Source of the DNA: Phycisphaerales bacterium
Lineage (GTDB): Bacteria; Planctomycetota; Phycisphaerae; Phycisphaerales; UBA1924
Length of the DNA: 64,000 bases
Reading direction: 5' to 3'
Assembly (NCBI GenBank): GCA_035627955.1
Contig: DASPKU010000007.1
Coordinates: forward strand, 62,001-126,000
A program made the translations under genes and the position numbers. Under the pieces are notes generated by a model that was not told the DNA's origin, ran no database searches, and saw nothing but the letters and a program-made list of their open reading frames with translations. The first letter of the stretch is position 1, and every line of letters begins with the position of its first letter. Positions 8,864-17,316 of the stretch are shown here, piece by piece.

Positions 8864-11308
8864 TCAGCACGCCCCCCCGCCCAGCACGCGGAAGAAGCTC
8901 TCAATGTCCTGATCCGTTCCGGCGTCGCCGTCGCCGTTGAAGTCCGCCGACAGGCAGCGTGGGCAGCAGTGACCCCCGATGCAGGCGAAGAACGCCTCGA
9001 TGTCCTGGTCCGTGCCCGTGTCGCCGTCCTGGTTGAAGTCGGCGTCGCAGATGTAGGTGCAGCCGAGGATCACGCCAAAGTAGTCCGCACGGACCCTGTT
9101 GGGGGAGGTACTCGCGCCCATGAAGCTAAAAACGCCCGACAGGTACAGCGCACGTCGGCCCTGAAACCGGAAGCTCGCGGACGAGTAGGGCGCCATCGCG
9201 GATTCGATCTGCACCCATGCGCCATTCTGCCACCTGTAGCCGTGCCCCTGAGGTGTATCCAGGAGGGCGTACACGGTGGCGCCGCTGCCATCGTCGTGCA
9301 CCACCAGGTGGCCTACGTCCCTGGTCACGTCGCCTCCGCCGCCGTAGGTCCAGGCCCCCGACCGATATCGCGCCAGGCGAGTCTGGCTCACGCTCTGGGC
9401 CGACCTCACGATCGCGTAGATGGCAGCGCCTGTGCCGTCATCGAACACCTGCACTCCGTACCCGCCGGTCGCGCTCAGGCCGGGGATCACCTGCCACGCA
9501 TCACCAACTAGACGGTAGATGCCGCTGTTCGGCGCCCCGGTGACAGCTGCGAGGATGAGTTGACGTTGACCGTTTTCTTCCCAGACAGCGAGGTCGCGGT
9601 ACAGCAACGAAGTTGGCGACAGGTTGCCGGGCGGTACTGACGGCAGTCGCGTCCAGGTGTCGCCGTCAAGCCTCCACACGCCAGAGATCATCCCGCTCGC
9701 TAACAGGTACAGCTTCTCACCTTCACCCGATGCATCCAGTACCTTCAGGCGGTATTGGCCATTGAGCGAGATGCCGGAACTCAACGGCTGGCCGACCGAG
9801 GACCATTGCTGACCGTCCCACCGGATCACCGAGTTTGGGAAAGGCGGCGTGCCCGGCGAGGCCTGCCAGTTGCCCACCAGAGCCGCGTACAGCTTCGGCC
9901 CGCTTCCGTCGTCGAAGATGGTTAGCTCCAGCGGCGTCGAGGTACTCGCGGAAGCGCCCTCGTTCCAGAGCCATGCCCCAACCGCGCGCCAGCGCTCACC
10001 ATCGAACGACGCGATGCCCCGCACCGCCTCGTTCCCAGCAGTGATCATCCGACCAATGGCATAAAGCCGCTCGCCCTCTCCGATGTTACCCACCACCATG
10101 GACTCTGCATACGTAGCGAGCCCCAGCCCGACATCGTTGATTCCTTCCAGGTTCGCGCCGTCGTACCACGCGAGCCCGGGGGCGCTGGGATGGGTTCCCT
10201 GAGTCAGGGACACAAGGAGGCGTGCCGTGGGGCCGGACTGGTCGACCATCCATACTCGCTCGACGCGATGACCGAGCGAAGTCCACTGCGCGCCGTCCCA
10301 GCGCTTCAGGACCCGGTCGATTGTGGCATGAACCGCGGGCACGCCACCGACGGTGAACGACGCGGCATCGCCTACATACGTGCTCGCAGGCGCCGAGGTG
10401 TCGACACCCATCGACTGCCACTCACCATCCCTGAACAGCGCCACGTTGCGGGCGTTCGTGCCGCCAGGATTCGAGAACAAACCTGCAACGTACAGCGCGC
10501 GTCCACCAGTGCCGGGCGTATCCACCGAAGCAAGCGACGACACCGCGCCCACGAAGTCCTGCACGACGGACACGCTTGCGCCGTCCCAGCGGCACAGGTT
10601 GCCCGGCTCGGTGGCGGAAGCCAAAGTCTCGTATGTTCCGATATATAGGCGCGGCCCCCCTGCCTCGGTGTGAGACTCGAGTATTCCGTTTGCGAACGGA
10701 ACACCGGCGCCCACGGCCGACCACGTGCTCCCGTTGTAGCGCGCCAGGTTGTTCGCAGGGACTGCGGAGACTCCCTGGAACGAGCCGTGGATGTAGAGCT
10801 GCGGTCCGGTCCCATCGTCGTGCACAGTCATGTCACTGACGTAGGTCGATGGCCCGTCCAGACCCGCGAACGGCCACCAGGTGCTGCCCGTCCATACCGC
10901 TATTTTTAATGCGACAGGCTCGCCGGGCACCTGGGAGAAACCGCCCGCGATGTAGATCTCCTCTGGTCGAGGGCCAGACCCGTCGGGGTCGTAAGCCGTA
11001 ATCGCCTTCACGGCGCCAACAACGCCCGGACCGATTGTCGCCCAGCCGTCGGCGGTCTTCCGTGCGGGAGAGCGGAGGGTCTCATTCCGCAAGCGCGTGA
11101 AGGTGCCACCAATCAGCATCTCGGGGCCCGAACCCAGGTTGGCGAACGCGATGCAGGAAAGACTCTCGTTCGCCGGGAAGTGCCCGCCGCCCAGCTCGCT
11201 GTAGTAGAAGCCTTGGGCGTACGCAGGCGTGCACTGGCCGCTAGCCTGCACCCCGAAGCCAGCCAACACCGCGACCGCAAGCCGAACCATCTTGTGCCAA
11301 TGCTGCAT
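8864..11308 (-). CDS. Large exported propeller-like repeat protein with paired GTDQDIE tail
   Basis: This protein of about 814 residues starts at the ATG at 11308, seven bases after a GGAGGT ribosome-binding site. A signal peptide covers roughly residues 1-24. Then come many repeats of about 55 residues with the pattern (DDGTGPxLYxxGxF)...(ARYNGSTWSxxG), the hallmark of beta-propeller-like surface proteins that record named values. The C-terminus carries two EF-hand/dockerin-like copies, DFNQDGDTGTDQDIEAFF with CIGGHCCPRC, then DFNGDGDAGTDQDIESFF, ending in LGGGAC with a terminal Cys. The same tail ends the proteins at 37213-39993 and 42540-44123. The likely place of action is the cell surface or outside the cell. 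The start region forms a hairpin over the ribosome-binding site. Confidence 0.82.
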   Translation of the reverse strand: MQHWHKMVRLAVAVLAGFGVQASGQCTPAYAQGFYYSELGGGHFPANESLSCIAFANLGSGPEMLIGGTFTRLRNETLRSPARKTADGWATIGPGVVGAVKAITAYDPDGSGPRPEEIYIAGGFSQVPGEPVALKIAVWTGSTWWPFAGLDGPSTYVSDMTVHDDGTGPQLYIHGSFQGVSAVPANNLARYNGSTWSAVGAGVPFANGILESHTEAGGPRLYIGTYETLASATEPGNLCRWDGASVSVVQDFVGAVSSLASVDTPGTGGRALYVAGLFSNPGGTNARNVALFRDGEWQSMGVDTSAPASTYVGDAASFTVGGVPAVHATIDRVLKRWDGAQWTSLGHRVERVWMVDQSGPTARLLVSLTQGTHPSAPGLAWYDGANLEGINDVGLGLATYAESMVVGNIGEGERLYAIGRMITAGNEAVRGIASFDGERWRAVGAWLWNEGASASTSTPLELTIFDDGSGPKLYAALVGNWQASPGTPPFPNSVIRWDGQQWSSVGQPLSSGISLNGQYRLKVLDASGEGEKLYLLASGMISGVWRLDGDTWTRLPSVPPGNLSPTSLLYRDLAVWEENGQRQLILAAVTGAPNSGIYRLVGDAWQVIPGLSATGGYGVQVFDDGTGAAIYAIVRSAQSVSQTRLARYRSGAWTYGGGGDVTRDVGHLVVHDDGSGATVYALLDTPQGHGYRWQNGAWVQIESAMAPYSSASFRFQGRRALYLSGVFSFMGASTSPNRVRADYFGVILGCTYICDADFNQDGDTGTDQDIEAFFACIGGHCCPRCLSADFNGDGDAGTDQDIESFFRVLGGGAC

Positions 11309-11314
11309 GGATAT

Positions 11315-11332
11315 ACCTCCGGTCCCGGAGGT
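11315..11332 (-). promoter_or_regulatory. Hairpin that can sequester the ribosome-binding site of the exported repeat protein
   Basis: On the minus strand the sequence reads ACCTCCGGGACCGGAGGT, then tatatcc-like spacing and the ATG at 11308. ACCTCCG pairs perfectly with CGGAGGT (7 bp, 4-base loop), burying the Shine-Dalgarno GGAGGT. A second anti-Shine-Dalgarno ACCTCC lies about 20 bases further upstream. The arrangement would hold translation low unless the stem is opened. Confidence 0.5.
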
Positions 11333-11395
11333 GTACCGGTGCTTTACCCGGAGGTTGCAGATTTCCATCGCCCGGTCTTCTGAGCAATCAGATCG

Positions 11396-11797
11396 CTAAC
11401 GGGCGACTCCCGGCCCGATCCGCAGCATCCCCTCCAGCACCGCCCCGCGCTCCACCACAATCTCCGGAGCCTCGAAGTCCCCCTTCACCCGCGCGGTCTT
11501 GCCCAGATACACCGTTCCGTAGCTCACCACCTTGGCCTCGACCGCGCCCAGGATGTCCACGCCCTGGCACGCCTCGATCTGGCGGGTCACCGCGCGCCCC
11601 TTCTTCTCGATGAGCACCTTGCCGCACGTGGTCAGCTTGCCCGCAAAGCCCGAGTCGCGGACCAGCAGATCGTCCAGGATCAGCCCGCGGTGGCACAACG
11701 GGCAACTCGCCGAGCGGGCCGCCATCGGCACCGTCAGCTCGCCCTTGCAGTGGTAGCACCGGACCGGACGCCCGGGCACTGATTCCTTCGGGGGCAT
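11396..11797 (-). CDS. Bactofilin-like protein with N-terminal zinc ribbon
   Basis: The protein has 133 residues. The N-terminus has two Cys pairs, CYHC (14-17) and CPLC (32-35), spaced like a zinc ribbon. The rest (about 45-133) has the short repeating valine/isoleucine-glycine strands of a polymer-forming bactofilin (DUF583) right-handed beta-helix: VDILGAVEAKVV, GTVYLGKTARVKGDFEAPEIVV, GAVLEGMLRIG. It is the second gene of a minus-strand pair behind another bactofilin, with 18 bases between them. Bactofilins assemble into membrane-associated filaments. The zinc ribbon is an unusual addition and may bind a partner. Confidence 0.82.
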   Translation of the reverse strand: MPPKESVPGRPVRCYHCKGELTVPMAARSASCPLCHRGLILDDLLVRDSGFAGKLTTCGKVLIEKKGRAVTRQIEACQGVDILGAVEAKVVSYGTVYLGKTARVKGDFEAPEIVVERGAVLEGMLRIGPGVAR

Positions 11798-11815
11798 CTC
11801 CGTCCCCTTTCCGGC

Positions 11816-12319
11816 TTACCGCGACGGCGGCACGGCCGTGGCCAGCCAGTCGCCCGTCTGCGGTGCGCCGTTATGGCCGTTGGACTCCATCCAATCGCCC
11901 GTGCGCGGCTTCCTCGTGATCGTCGGCTTGGGCTCGGCCAGCCTCTCGCTCTGGGCCGCGGCCGGGCGGGTCGTGCTCAGTGCGTCAGGACCAACCACGC
12001 AGCGGCCCACGAAGGTGGCGCCCTGCGCCACCGCGAGCTCCGCGGCCGTGACGTCGCCCTGCACGTTGGCCTTGTTCGTCAGCTGGAGGCACTCGCGGGC
12101 GACGATGTCGCCCTGATGCTTGCCGTCAACCACGACGGTGTTCGCCTCGATAGCGCAGTTGGAGTGGGCGGAGGGCCCGATGTGCACCTCGCCGGCCTTC
12201 AGAGCGCCGTCGAAGCTGCCAAGCACCTTCAGCACGCCCTCGACCACCAGCTCGCCCTTGAAGCGGGCATCGGGTCCGATGACGGTCACCTGCTCACGGG
12301 CGGTCTCGCGCACGTCCAT
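11816..12319 (-). CDS. Bactofilin family polymer-forming protein
   Basis: This 167-residue protein starts at the ATG at 12319, behind a GAGGAG ribosome-binding site about 8 bases away. Residues 10-115 form the bactofilin beta-helix: successive short strands such as VIGPDARFKGELVVEGVLKVLGSFDGAL, each turn about 17 residues. The C-terminal 50 residues are a disordered, Thr/Arg-rich tail in which TGDW occurs twice. It is the first gene of the bactofilin pair. Bactofilins scaffold cell-shape and envelope enzymes, and a paired arrangement suggests co-polymerisation. Confidence 0.88.
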   Translation of the reverse strand: MDVRETAREQVTVIGPDARFKGELVVEGVLKVLGSFDGALKAGEVHIGPSAHSNCAIEANTVVVDGKHQGDIVARECLQLTNKANVQGDVTAAELAVAQGATFVGRCVVGPDALSTTRPAAAQSERLAEPKPTITRKPRTGDWMESNGHNGAPQTGDWLATAVPPSR

Positions 12320-12392
12320 GCAAAAACTCCTCGGGCGGCCGGTTCCTTGGCAGCCCGAGGAGTTATCGGTTGTGGTCGTTCAGTTTCTTGAA

Positions 12393-12424
12393 GTGCCACG
12401 ATCATGGCTCTGCATGATCGTGCC
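12393..12424. repeat. GTGCCAC hairpin, copy 1
   Basis: Palindrome with 9-base arms ACGATCATG/CATGATCGT, flanked by gtgcc and gccc, and a 6-base loop. It lies between the prolyl oligopeptidase stop (12439) and the bactofilin start (12319), both on the minus strand. It matches copies at 20781 and 37181 closely and may terminate the oligopeptidase transcript. Confidence 0.7.
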
Positions 12425-12438
12425 CGGTCGGCTGATGC

Positions 12439-14670
12439 TTACTCCGACTTCCCGCCCTGCCTCCCCGCTTTCCCCTTGAACTCCACCCCCACCTGATCGA
12501 ACAGGAACGCGTACATATCCACGACCTGCTCGATCCGCTGGGAGAGCGAGCTGCCCATCCCGTGCCCGCTGTTGGCGCTGGTGCGCAGCAGGGCCGTGCC
12601 CCCCACCGCCTGCAGGCGGGCCGTCATCTTGCGGCTCTGCATGGGGTCCACCCGCGGGTCGTTGGCCCCGGTCAGGAACAGCACCGCGGGGTACGCGACG
12701 CCCTCCTTCACGTGGTGATAGGGCGAGTACGCGTAAAGGGCCTTGAACTGCTCCGGGTCCTTCACCGTGCCGAACTCGGGGATGTTGTACTCCCCGTTGG
12801 CCGAGAGCTCCACCCGCAGCATGTCGTAGATGCCCACGCTGGCGATCACGCACTTGGCCACCTCGGGGTGCTGCGTGAACGTCGCGCCCATCAGCAGCCC
12901 GCCGTTGCTCCCGCCCATGATCGCCAGCCTGTCGTTGCTGGTGTACTTCTCCTTCACCATGTGCTGGCATGCGGCGTAGAAGTCGTCGAACACGTTCTGC
13001 TTGTTCGTCAGGTTCCCCTGGTGGTGCCACTCCTCGCCATACTCCCCGCCGCCGCGGATGTTGGCCTCCGCCCACACGAAGCCCTGCTCGAGCAGGATGC
13101 GGACCTCGGGCCGGTAGCGCGGGGCGATGTTGACGCCGTAGCCGCCGTACGCGGTGATCAGGCACGGGTGGCTGCCGTCCTGCTTGATTCCCTTCCGGCG
13201 GACGATGTTCACTGGCACCTTCGTGCCGTCCTTGCTGGTGGCGAACTCGCGGACGACCTCGACGTCGTCCCACGACACCTTGGGCTCCTGCGAAAGCGTG
13301 GTCACCCGCGCAGTCTTGCCCGTGGTCGCGTCGTAGCTGAACCACGCCGAGGGGCTGGTGTAGCTCACGCTGGAGAACAGGATCGAGTCGCCCGCGCCGT
13401 GGATCGGCACGATCGAGCTGACATCCCCGATCTCGTGCTGCTGCTGCTTGCCCAGCAGCTTGCCCTTGTGGTCATAGACGCGGACCTCGCTGGGCCCGCC
13501 CTTCTGGTAGGTCACGTACAGCCGGCTGGGCGTCGCGATGAGGTTGCCCGTGTGCTCGCCGAACTCCGATACCAGCGTGTCCTCGCCCTGCGGGATGAGC
13601 ACCTCGGCGCAGCACACCCGCTCCACCTTCTTCTTGCCGTCGTTCTGGAACGTATGCTTGAGCAGCTGCCCGCGCGGGGCGTCCATCCGCGAGACCATCA
13701 GGACCGTCGAGGTCTCCTTGCTGTCGCTGTGGCCGAACTCGGCCTGCACCACGCGGTCCTCGTAGCTGTCCAGCTCGTGCCACTTGCCGTCAAGCGTCCG
13801 CACGTAGTGCTGGAACTCGCCGCCGTCGCCCTTCTGCATGTTCACCAGCGCGACGCCCGCGTCATTGGTGAACACCACGACCTCGGCGATCTTGGGGAAC
13901 TCTTTGCCGATCTCGTAGCGGTCCTTCTCCGTCGGCGTGCCCAGCTCGTGGTAGTACAGCTGCATGTAGAACGCGCGGTCGGCCTCGGGGCGCTCGCCCG
14001 CGCGCGGGTACCGCGTGTAATAGAAGCCCTTCGCGTCCGGCGTCCACGCCAGCGCCCCGCCGCCCGTGCCGTACTGCACGCCCGGCACCACCTCGAACAC
14101 CTGTTTGCCCGTCGCCACCTCGAACACGTGCACGTCGCCGCTCTCGCTGCCCCCGCTGCTCAGCGACACGGCCACCATCCGCCCATCCGGGCTCGGCACA
14201 AACCAGTCGATGGCCGTGGTCCCCTGCTTGTCGATCACGTTTGGATCAACCAACACCGCCGCCTTGTCCGGATGGTGGATCGAGTCCATCACCACCAGGA
14301 ACGGCTGCTGCTTGGGCGGCTGCCGCTTGAGGGCGAACAGCTTTCCGCCGTGGAAGCTGAGGTACGAGTACGACTCGCTCGTCGCGCCCAGCACTTCGGT
14401 CACGCGTGCACGGATCGCCTCGGTGTTGGGCAGCTTGTCCAGGATTGCGCGGGTGTACTCGTTCTGCGCCTCCGACCACGCCTTCACCTTGGGGTCGTTC
14501 CAGTCCTCCAGCCAGCGGTACGGGTCCTCGACCTTTGTGCCGTGGTAGGTGTCGGTCACCACGTTCACCGGGGTTTCCGGCGGCTTGGGGGCCTGGGCGA
14601 AGAGCGGGGCCGTGAGGCAGGAACCCGTGAGCACCAGCGAAGCGAGCAGCGCAGCAGGACGCATCATCAT
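12439..14670 (-). CDS. Exported prolyl oligopeptidase (family S9A)
   Basis: This protein of about 743 residues hydrolyses proline-containing peptides. A signal peptide covers about the first 26 residues (ending in APLFAQA). Residues 35-430 form the seven-bladed propeller, starting with the family signature DTYHGTKVEDPYRWLED. The C-terminal alpha/beta-hydrolase domain holds the triad: Ser in GGSNGGLLMG, Asp in TGANDPRVDP and His in NSGHGMGSS. Three ATG codons lie in a row at 14664-14670 behind a GGAG. The third, at 14664, has the best spacing, and I annotate the longest. The predicted location is the periplasm. The gene is preceded by the zinc-ribbon membrane protein gene on the same strand. 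Confidence 0.95.
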   Translation of the reverse strand: MMMRPAALLASLVLTGSCLTAPLFAQAPKPPETPVNVVTDTYHGTKVEDPYRWLEDWNDPKVKAWSEAQNEYTRAILDKLPNTEAIRARVTEVLGATSESYSYLSFHGGKLFALKRQPPKQQPFLVVMDSIHHPDKAAVLVDPNVIDKQGTTAIDWFVPSPDGRMVAVSLSSGGSESGDVHVFEVATGKQVFEVVPGVQYGTGGGALAWTPDAKGFYYTRYPRAGERPEADRAFYMQLYYHELGTPTEKDRYEIGKEFPKIAEVVVFTNDAGVALVNMQKGDGGEFQHYVRTLDGKWHELDSYEDRVVQAEFGHSDSKETSTVLMVSRMDAPRGQLLKHTFQNDGKKKVERVCCAEVLIPQGEDTLVSEFGEHTGNLIATPSRLYVTYQKGGPSEVRVYDHKGKLLGKQQQHEIGDVSSIVPIHGAGDSILFSSVSYTSPSAWFSYDATTGKTARVTTLSQEPKVSWDDVEVVREFATSKDGTKVPVNIVRRKGIKQDGSHPCLITAYGGYGVNIAPRYRPEVRILLEQGFVWAEANIRGGGEYGEEWHHQGNLTNKQNVFDDFYAACQHMVKEKYTSNDRLAIMGGSNGGLLMGATFTQHPEVAKCVIASVGIYDMLRVELSANGEYNIPEFGTVKDPEQFKALYAYSPYHHVKEGVAYPAVLFLTGANDPRVDPMQSRKMTARLQAVGGTALLRTSANSGHGMGSSLSQRIEQVVDMYAFLFDQVGVEFKGKAGRQGGKSE

Positions 14671-14711
14671 TACTCCATCCGCGGCCACCCCAGCGCCGCC
14701 CCCCAACAGTA

Positions 14712-15659
14712 CTACACCTCGTACGCCTCTGCCCTGATCGGCGCCCCCGCGCTGTCCCGGGCCTTCGCCAACGCGGCACGGCAGCGGTCGATCACGATGA
14801 AGTAGAAGATGAACGCCCCCAGTCCCGTGAACGGGAGCACGAAGAAGCAGAGGATCGAGGCCAGCAGCAGGCCCGGGTTGAGCCACGTCGCTACCGTCGC
14901 GGTCGATGCCATCGTCGGGTTGGGCAGCCGCCGCATCAGCTCCGATACGTACGCGGTCTGCACGCCGATCGAGACGACCCACACCGCGAAGAACACCAGC
15001 GAAATACAAGGCACGCCGGGGATGACGAGGGACGTCAGCGCCGTCGGCGAGGGCGAAATGCCGCCCGCCGAAGCGAACGCCATCAGTTCCAGCCCGTTCC
15101 CCACCACTGCCGACCAGCGCGCCCAGCCCCGCAGCCGCAGGCGAGAGACCAGCGTGTGCTCGCTCGTAACCTGCCACCAGCCCCACGTAGACATTGAGAT
15201 CGCGATGAGCGCCGTCACGATCATCGCGCCGATCGCCAAGTTGTCATTCGCCTGGCCGGCAACGCTGACCACGAACAGGAAGATGGCCCCCAGCAGCCGC
15301 ACCGCCAATCCCAGCACCACCCACAAAAGCCCGCCGCTCAGCCGCTCCAGGTAGTCCCGCCCCGCGAACCGCAAATACCCGCCCATCAGCGACTGCGACG
15401 CCGGCGTGCCGCACTCCGGGCACATCGAACTCGCGCTCAACCCCCGCAACGTGTACCCGCACGACAGGCACGGCACATCCCGCGTGATCGACCCGTCCCC
15501 CACATGCGGCGGCGGCTCCGGCGGCGGCTGACGGCTCTGCGCCAGCTCCTGGTACATCGTGAGCACGGGCGTCCCGCACCCCGGGCACGCCGCGCGGTAG
15601 CTCACCCCCTTGAGGTCCCACCCGCAGTTGCGGCAGTGCCGCGGGTTCTCAGCGTCCAT
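14712..15659 (-). CDS. Membrane protein with two N-terminal zinc ribbons
   Basis: The protein has 315 residues. Two zinc ribbons lie at the N-terminus: CRNCGWDLKGV...CPGCG (residues 9-29) and CLSCGYTLRGL...CPECG (about 64-85), separated by a Pro/Glu-rich linker. About five to six membrane helices follow from residue 105 to the end (LLWVVLGLAVRLLGAIFLFVV, AIGAMIVTALIAISM, and others). The ribbons resemble the one ending the protein at 1171-1629, but here they are at the other end and doubled. The function is unknown. The gene ends 42 bases before the oligopeptidase start, so the two may be co-transcribed. Confidence 0.78.
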   Translation of the reverse strand: MDAENPRHCRNCGWDLKGVSYRAACPGCGTPVLTMYQELAQSRQPPPEPPPHVGDGSITRDVPCLSCGYTLRGLSASSMCPECGTPASQSLMGGYLRFAGRDYLERLSGGLLWVVLGLAVRLLGAIFLFVVSVAGQANDNLAIGAMIVTALIAISMSTWGWWQVTSEHTLVSRLRLRGWARWSAVVGNGLELMAFASAGGISPSPTALTSLVIPGVPCISLVFFAVWVVSIGVQTAYVSELMRRLPNPTMASTATVATWLNPGLLLASILCFFVLPFTGLGAFIFYFIVIDRCRAALAKARDSAGAPIRAEAYEV

Positions 15660-15682
15660 CGCCGCCCCCCGCGCTTACCTTC

Positions 15683-16234
15683 TCAGTGGTGGTGCCCGCC
15701 GCCCTTGCCCGCGCGCACATCATCGATCGCCTTCAGAATCCCCTCGGGCGTCACGTCCTCGTACAGCTTCTCGCCGATGAGGGCCGCGGGGGCCGTGCCG
15801 CAGGAGCCCAGGCACTCGAGCTCGATCAGCGTGAACTCGCCGTCATCAGTGGTCTCGCCCACGTCGATGCCGAGCTTGTTTCGGATGGCGTCGGTGATCT
15901 TCTGCTGCCCGCAGAACTCGCACGCGATCGACCGGCAGACCTGGATGAGGTGCCGCCCGCGGGGCTTGAGCCAGTACTCCTCGTAGAAGCTGGCGGTGTC
16001 GTACACCTGCGAGGGCTCGATCTTCAGGAACTCGCCGATCTCCAGCATCGCCTGCGGCGGGATCCACCCGTACGCGTGCTGCACCGCGTGCAGGCACGGC
16101 AGCAGGGCCGCCAGGCGCGTCTCGTACCGCGGCAGCACCGTCTCGGTGAGCTTCTTCTGCATCGCCGCCGTCAGGTACGGCTCCGCCCGCCGCTCCACCT
16201 TCATCATGCCCGAGTTCTTGGTGATCCACGCCAT
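15683..16234 (-). CDS. nuoE: NADH-quinone oxidoreductase subunit E (NuoE-like, 2Fe-2S)
   Basis: A thioredoxin-fold 2Fe-2S subunit of 183 residues. The four cluster ligands are seen as CRSIACEFCG (about 107-115; the first Cys and the one four or five residues later) and CLGSCG (about 145-149). The N-terminal helical part YETRLAALLPCLHAVQHAYGWIP is family-typical. The C-terminus ends in GGGHHH. In complex I this subunit passes electrons near the flavin in NuoF, yet no other nuo gene is present in this window. It could serve complex I encoded elsewhere or an NAD-linked hydrogenase or formate dehydrogenase. Start at the ATG at 16234; an internal ATG pair lies at 16207/16204. Confidence 0.9.
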   Translation of the reverse strand: MAWITKNSGMMKVERRAEPYLTAAMQKKLTETVLPRYETRLAALLPCLHAVQHAYGWIPPQAMLEIGEFLKIEPSQVYDTASFYEEYWLKPRGRHLIQVCRSIACEFCGQQKITDAIRNKLGIDVGETTDDGEFTLIELECLGSCGTAPAALIGEKLYEDVTPEGILKAIDDVRAGKGGGHHH

Positions 16235-16247
16235 AGGCGGGCATGGT

Positions 16248-16365
16248 AGGAACCCCGACCGTAAGGGAGGGACACCGCCGCGCCTCGCGGCGGTCCGCTC
16301 CGCATGCCATCCGCCCCACGCCCGCGAAGCGCGGGCGTATCGCTCCCTTACGGTCGCGGTTCCTA
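16248..16365. repeat. Inverted pair of TAGGAACCCCGACCGT units
   Basis: The left unit reads aggaaccccgaccgtaaggg and the right unit is its near-perfect inverse ending ggtcgcggttcct. Two GC-rich hairpins lie inside: ccgccgcg-cctcgcggcgg and cgcccgcg-aagcgcgggcg. Single units of the same family occur at 23190-23239 and 49627-49677. Confidence 0.8.
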
Positions 16366-16419
16366 TTGCTCACCTACACACAACTCTGTACCTTGCACAT
16401 CACTCAGAAGGAGCACACC

Positions 16420-16704
16420 ATGAGCAAGTCCGGCACCCCCAACTCCAAAGGTCTCGGCGGCGCCAAGAAGCCCACCGGCATCGCAGGCGCGGTGAAGAAA
16501 ATCACCACCGCCGTCAGCAAGGGCAAGGCCCCCACGCCCCCCAAGGCCCCCGCCTTCAAGCAGGCCGAGGTCAAGAGCACCGCTCGCCTCAAGCCCGCCT
16601 CGCCCATCATCGGCACCCGCGGCAACACCAGCGTCAACGGCCCCGCCATCGAGAAGGACCGCATGAAGGACCGCGTCAAGAAGGCCGGCCTGGGCGGCCT
16701 CTGA
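16420..16704 (+). CDS. Small basic Lys/Pro/Ala-rich protein
   Basis: This 94-residue protein starts at the ATG at 16420 behind a clear agaaggag ribosome-binding site. It has about 20 lysines and arginines and many Pro, Ala and Gly (MSKSGTPNSKGLGG, KGKAPTPPKAPAFK), with a conserved-looking end KDRMKDRVKKAGLGGL. It is predicted to be disordered. The composition resembles small nucleic-acid-binding or nucleoid proteins, as for the proteins at 32907 and 33690, but no family is recognised. It has its own terminator (16760-16812). Confidence 0.6.
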   Translation: MSKSGTPNSKGLGGAKKPTGIAGAVKKITTAVSKGKAPTPPKAPAFKQAEVKSTARLKPASPIIGTRGNTSVNGPAIEKDRMKDRVKKAGLGGL

Positions 16705-16710
16705 TTTCTT

Positions 16711-16748
16711 GGGTACCCCGCCGCTCCGCGGCGGCTCTTCGCTAGCGC
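16711..16748 (+). repeat. GGGTACCCCGCCGC repeat, copy 1
   Basis: The unit gggtaccccgccgctccgcg is followed by gcggctcttcgctagcgc. It forms a hairpin (ccgccg/cggcgg) and is repeated as an inverted pair at 55450-55569. It lies just after the stop codon of the small basic protein. Confidence 0.7.
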
Positions 16749-16759
16749 GGCCAATCATC

Positions 16760-16812
16760 AGAGCCGATCTCGCCAGCGATCCACACCGATCGCTCGCGCG
16801 ATCGGCTCTTTC
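16760..16812 (+). terminator. Terminator of the small basic protein gene
   Basis: Stem AGAGCCGAT (16760-16768) pairs with ATCGGCTCT (16801-16809), followed by TTT. A smaller inner hairpin AGCGATC/GATCGCT lies within, giving a branched structure. It serves the plus-strand gene at 16420 and could also help end the opposing gene at 16826. Confidence 0.6.
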
Positions 16813-16825
16813 CTGCGCCGAGCCA

Positions 16826-17239
16826 TCACTCCACCGGCGCCCACTCCTTCCCCCGCAGTTGCTTCAGCCGCCGCACCACCGCCCCCACCAGCCGCGCTTC
16901 GCGCTCCTTGTCCCCCCCGAACCGCCCGATGGTGGCCGACACCGTCAGCACCTCCCCGCCCGCCCGTTCCACCACCAGCTCCCCCGGCTCATCGCTCACC
17001 GTCCGCAGGCTGTACACCATCCGCGACCGCGACCGGCGCGGCGGCCCATCCAGCGCCACCTCCGCGCTCTTGACCGCCACCTCCACCGCCGCGTCCACGT
17101 CGTCCCAGTCCGCGAGCACCGTCCGCGGCCCCGGCGGACCAGCCGGCTCCAGCGATGCGCACCCCGGCTGACCCACAGCAATTAGGGTTAGCACCCACCA
17201 ACCACAAACCAAACAAAGCCGCCTCCCCTGAGTGTGCAT
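16826..17239 (-). CDS. Small predicted lipoprotein
   Basis: This 137-residue protein has an N-terminal hydrophobic segment (residues 7-25) ending in a lipobox-like GQPGCAS, with Cys at about residue 27. The mature part is short and charged, with an alternating pattern that could be a small alpha/beta fold (RMVYSLRTVSDEPGELVVERAGGEVLTVSATIGRFG). I recognise no family. It is divergent from phoH, with its start (17239) about 80 bases from the phoH start, so the two may share a promoter region. Confidence 0.6.
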   Translation of the reverse strand: MHTQGRRLCLVCGWWVLTLIAVGQPGCASLEPAGPPGPRTVLADWDDVDAAVEVAVKSAEVALDGPPRRSRSRMVYSLRTVSDEPGELVVERAGGEVLTVSATIGRFGGDKEREARLVGAVVRRLKQLRGKEWAPVE

Positions 17240-17316
17240 GTCCCTATCATAAAGATCACGCCCCGGGGCTGCCCGGGACGCCCGCGCCGGGTTCGGCGAA
17301 CCGGGAGCACCCAGCG

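Noticed and set aside
12562-14805. A plus-strand frame of about 747 codons opposite the prolyl oligopeptidase
   Set aside because: The oligopeptidase has its catalytic triad, propeller signature and signal peptide; the opposite frame has only compositionally biased sequence.
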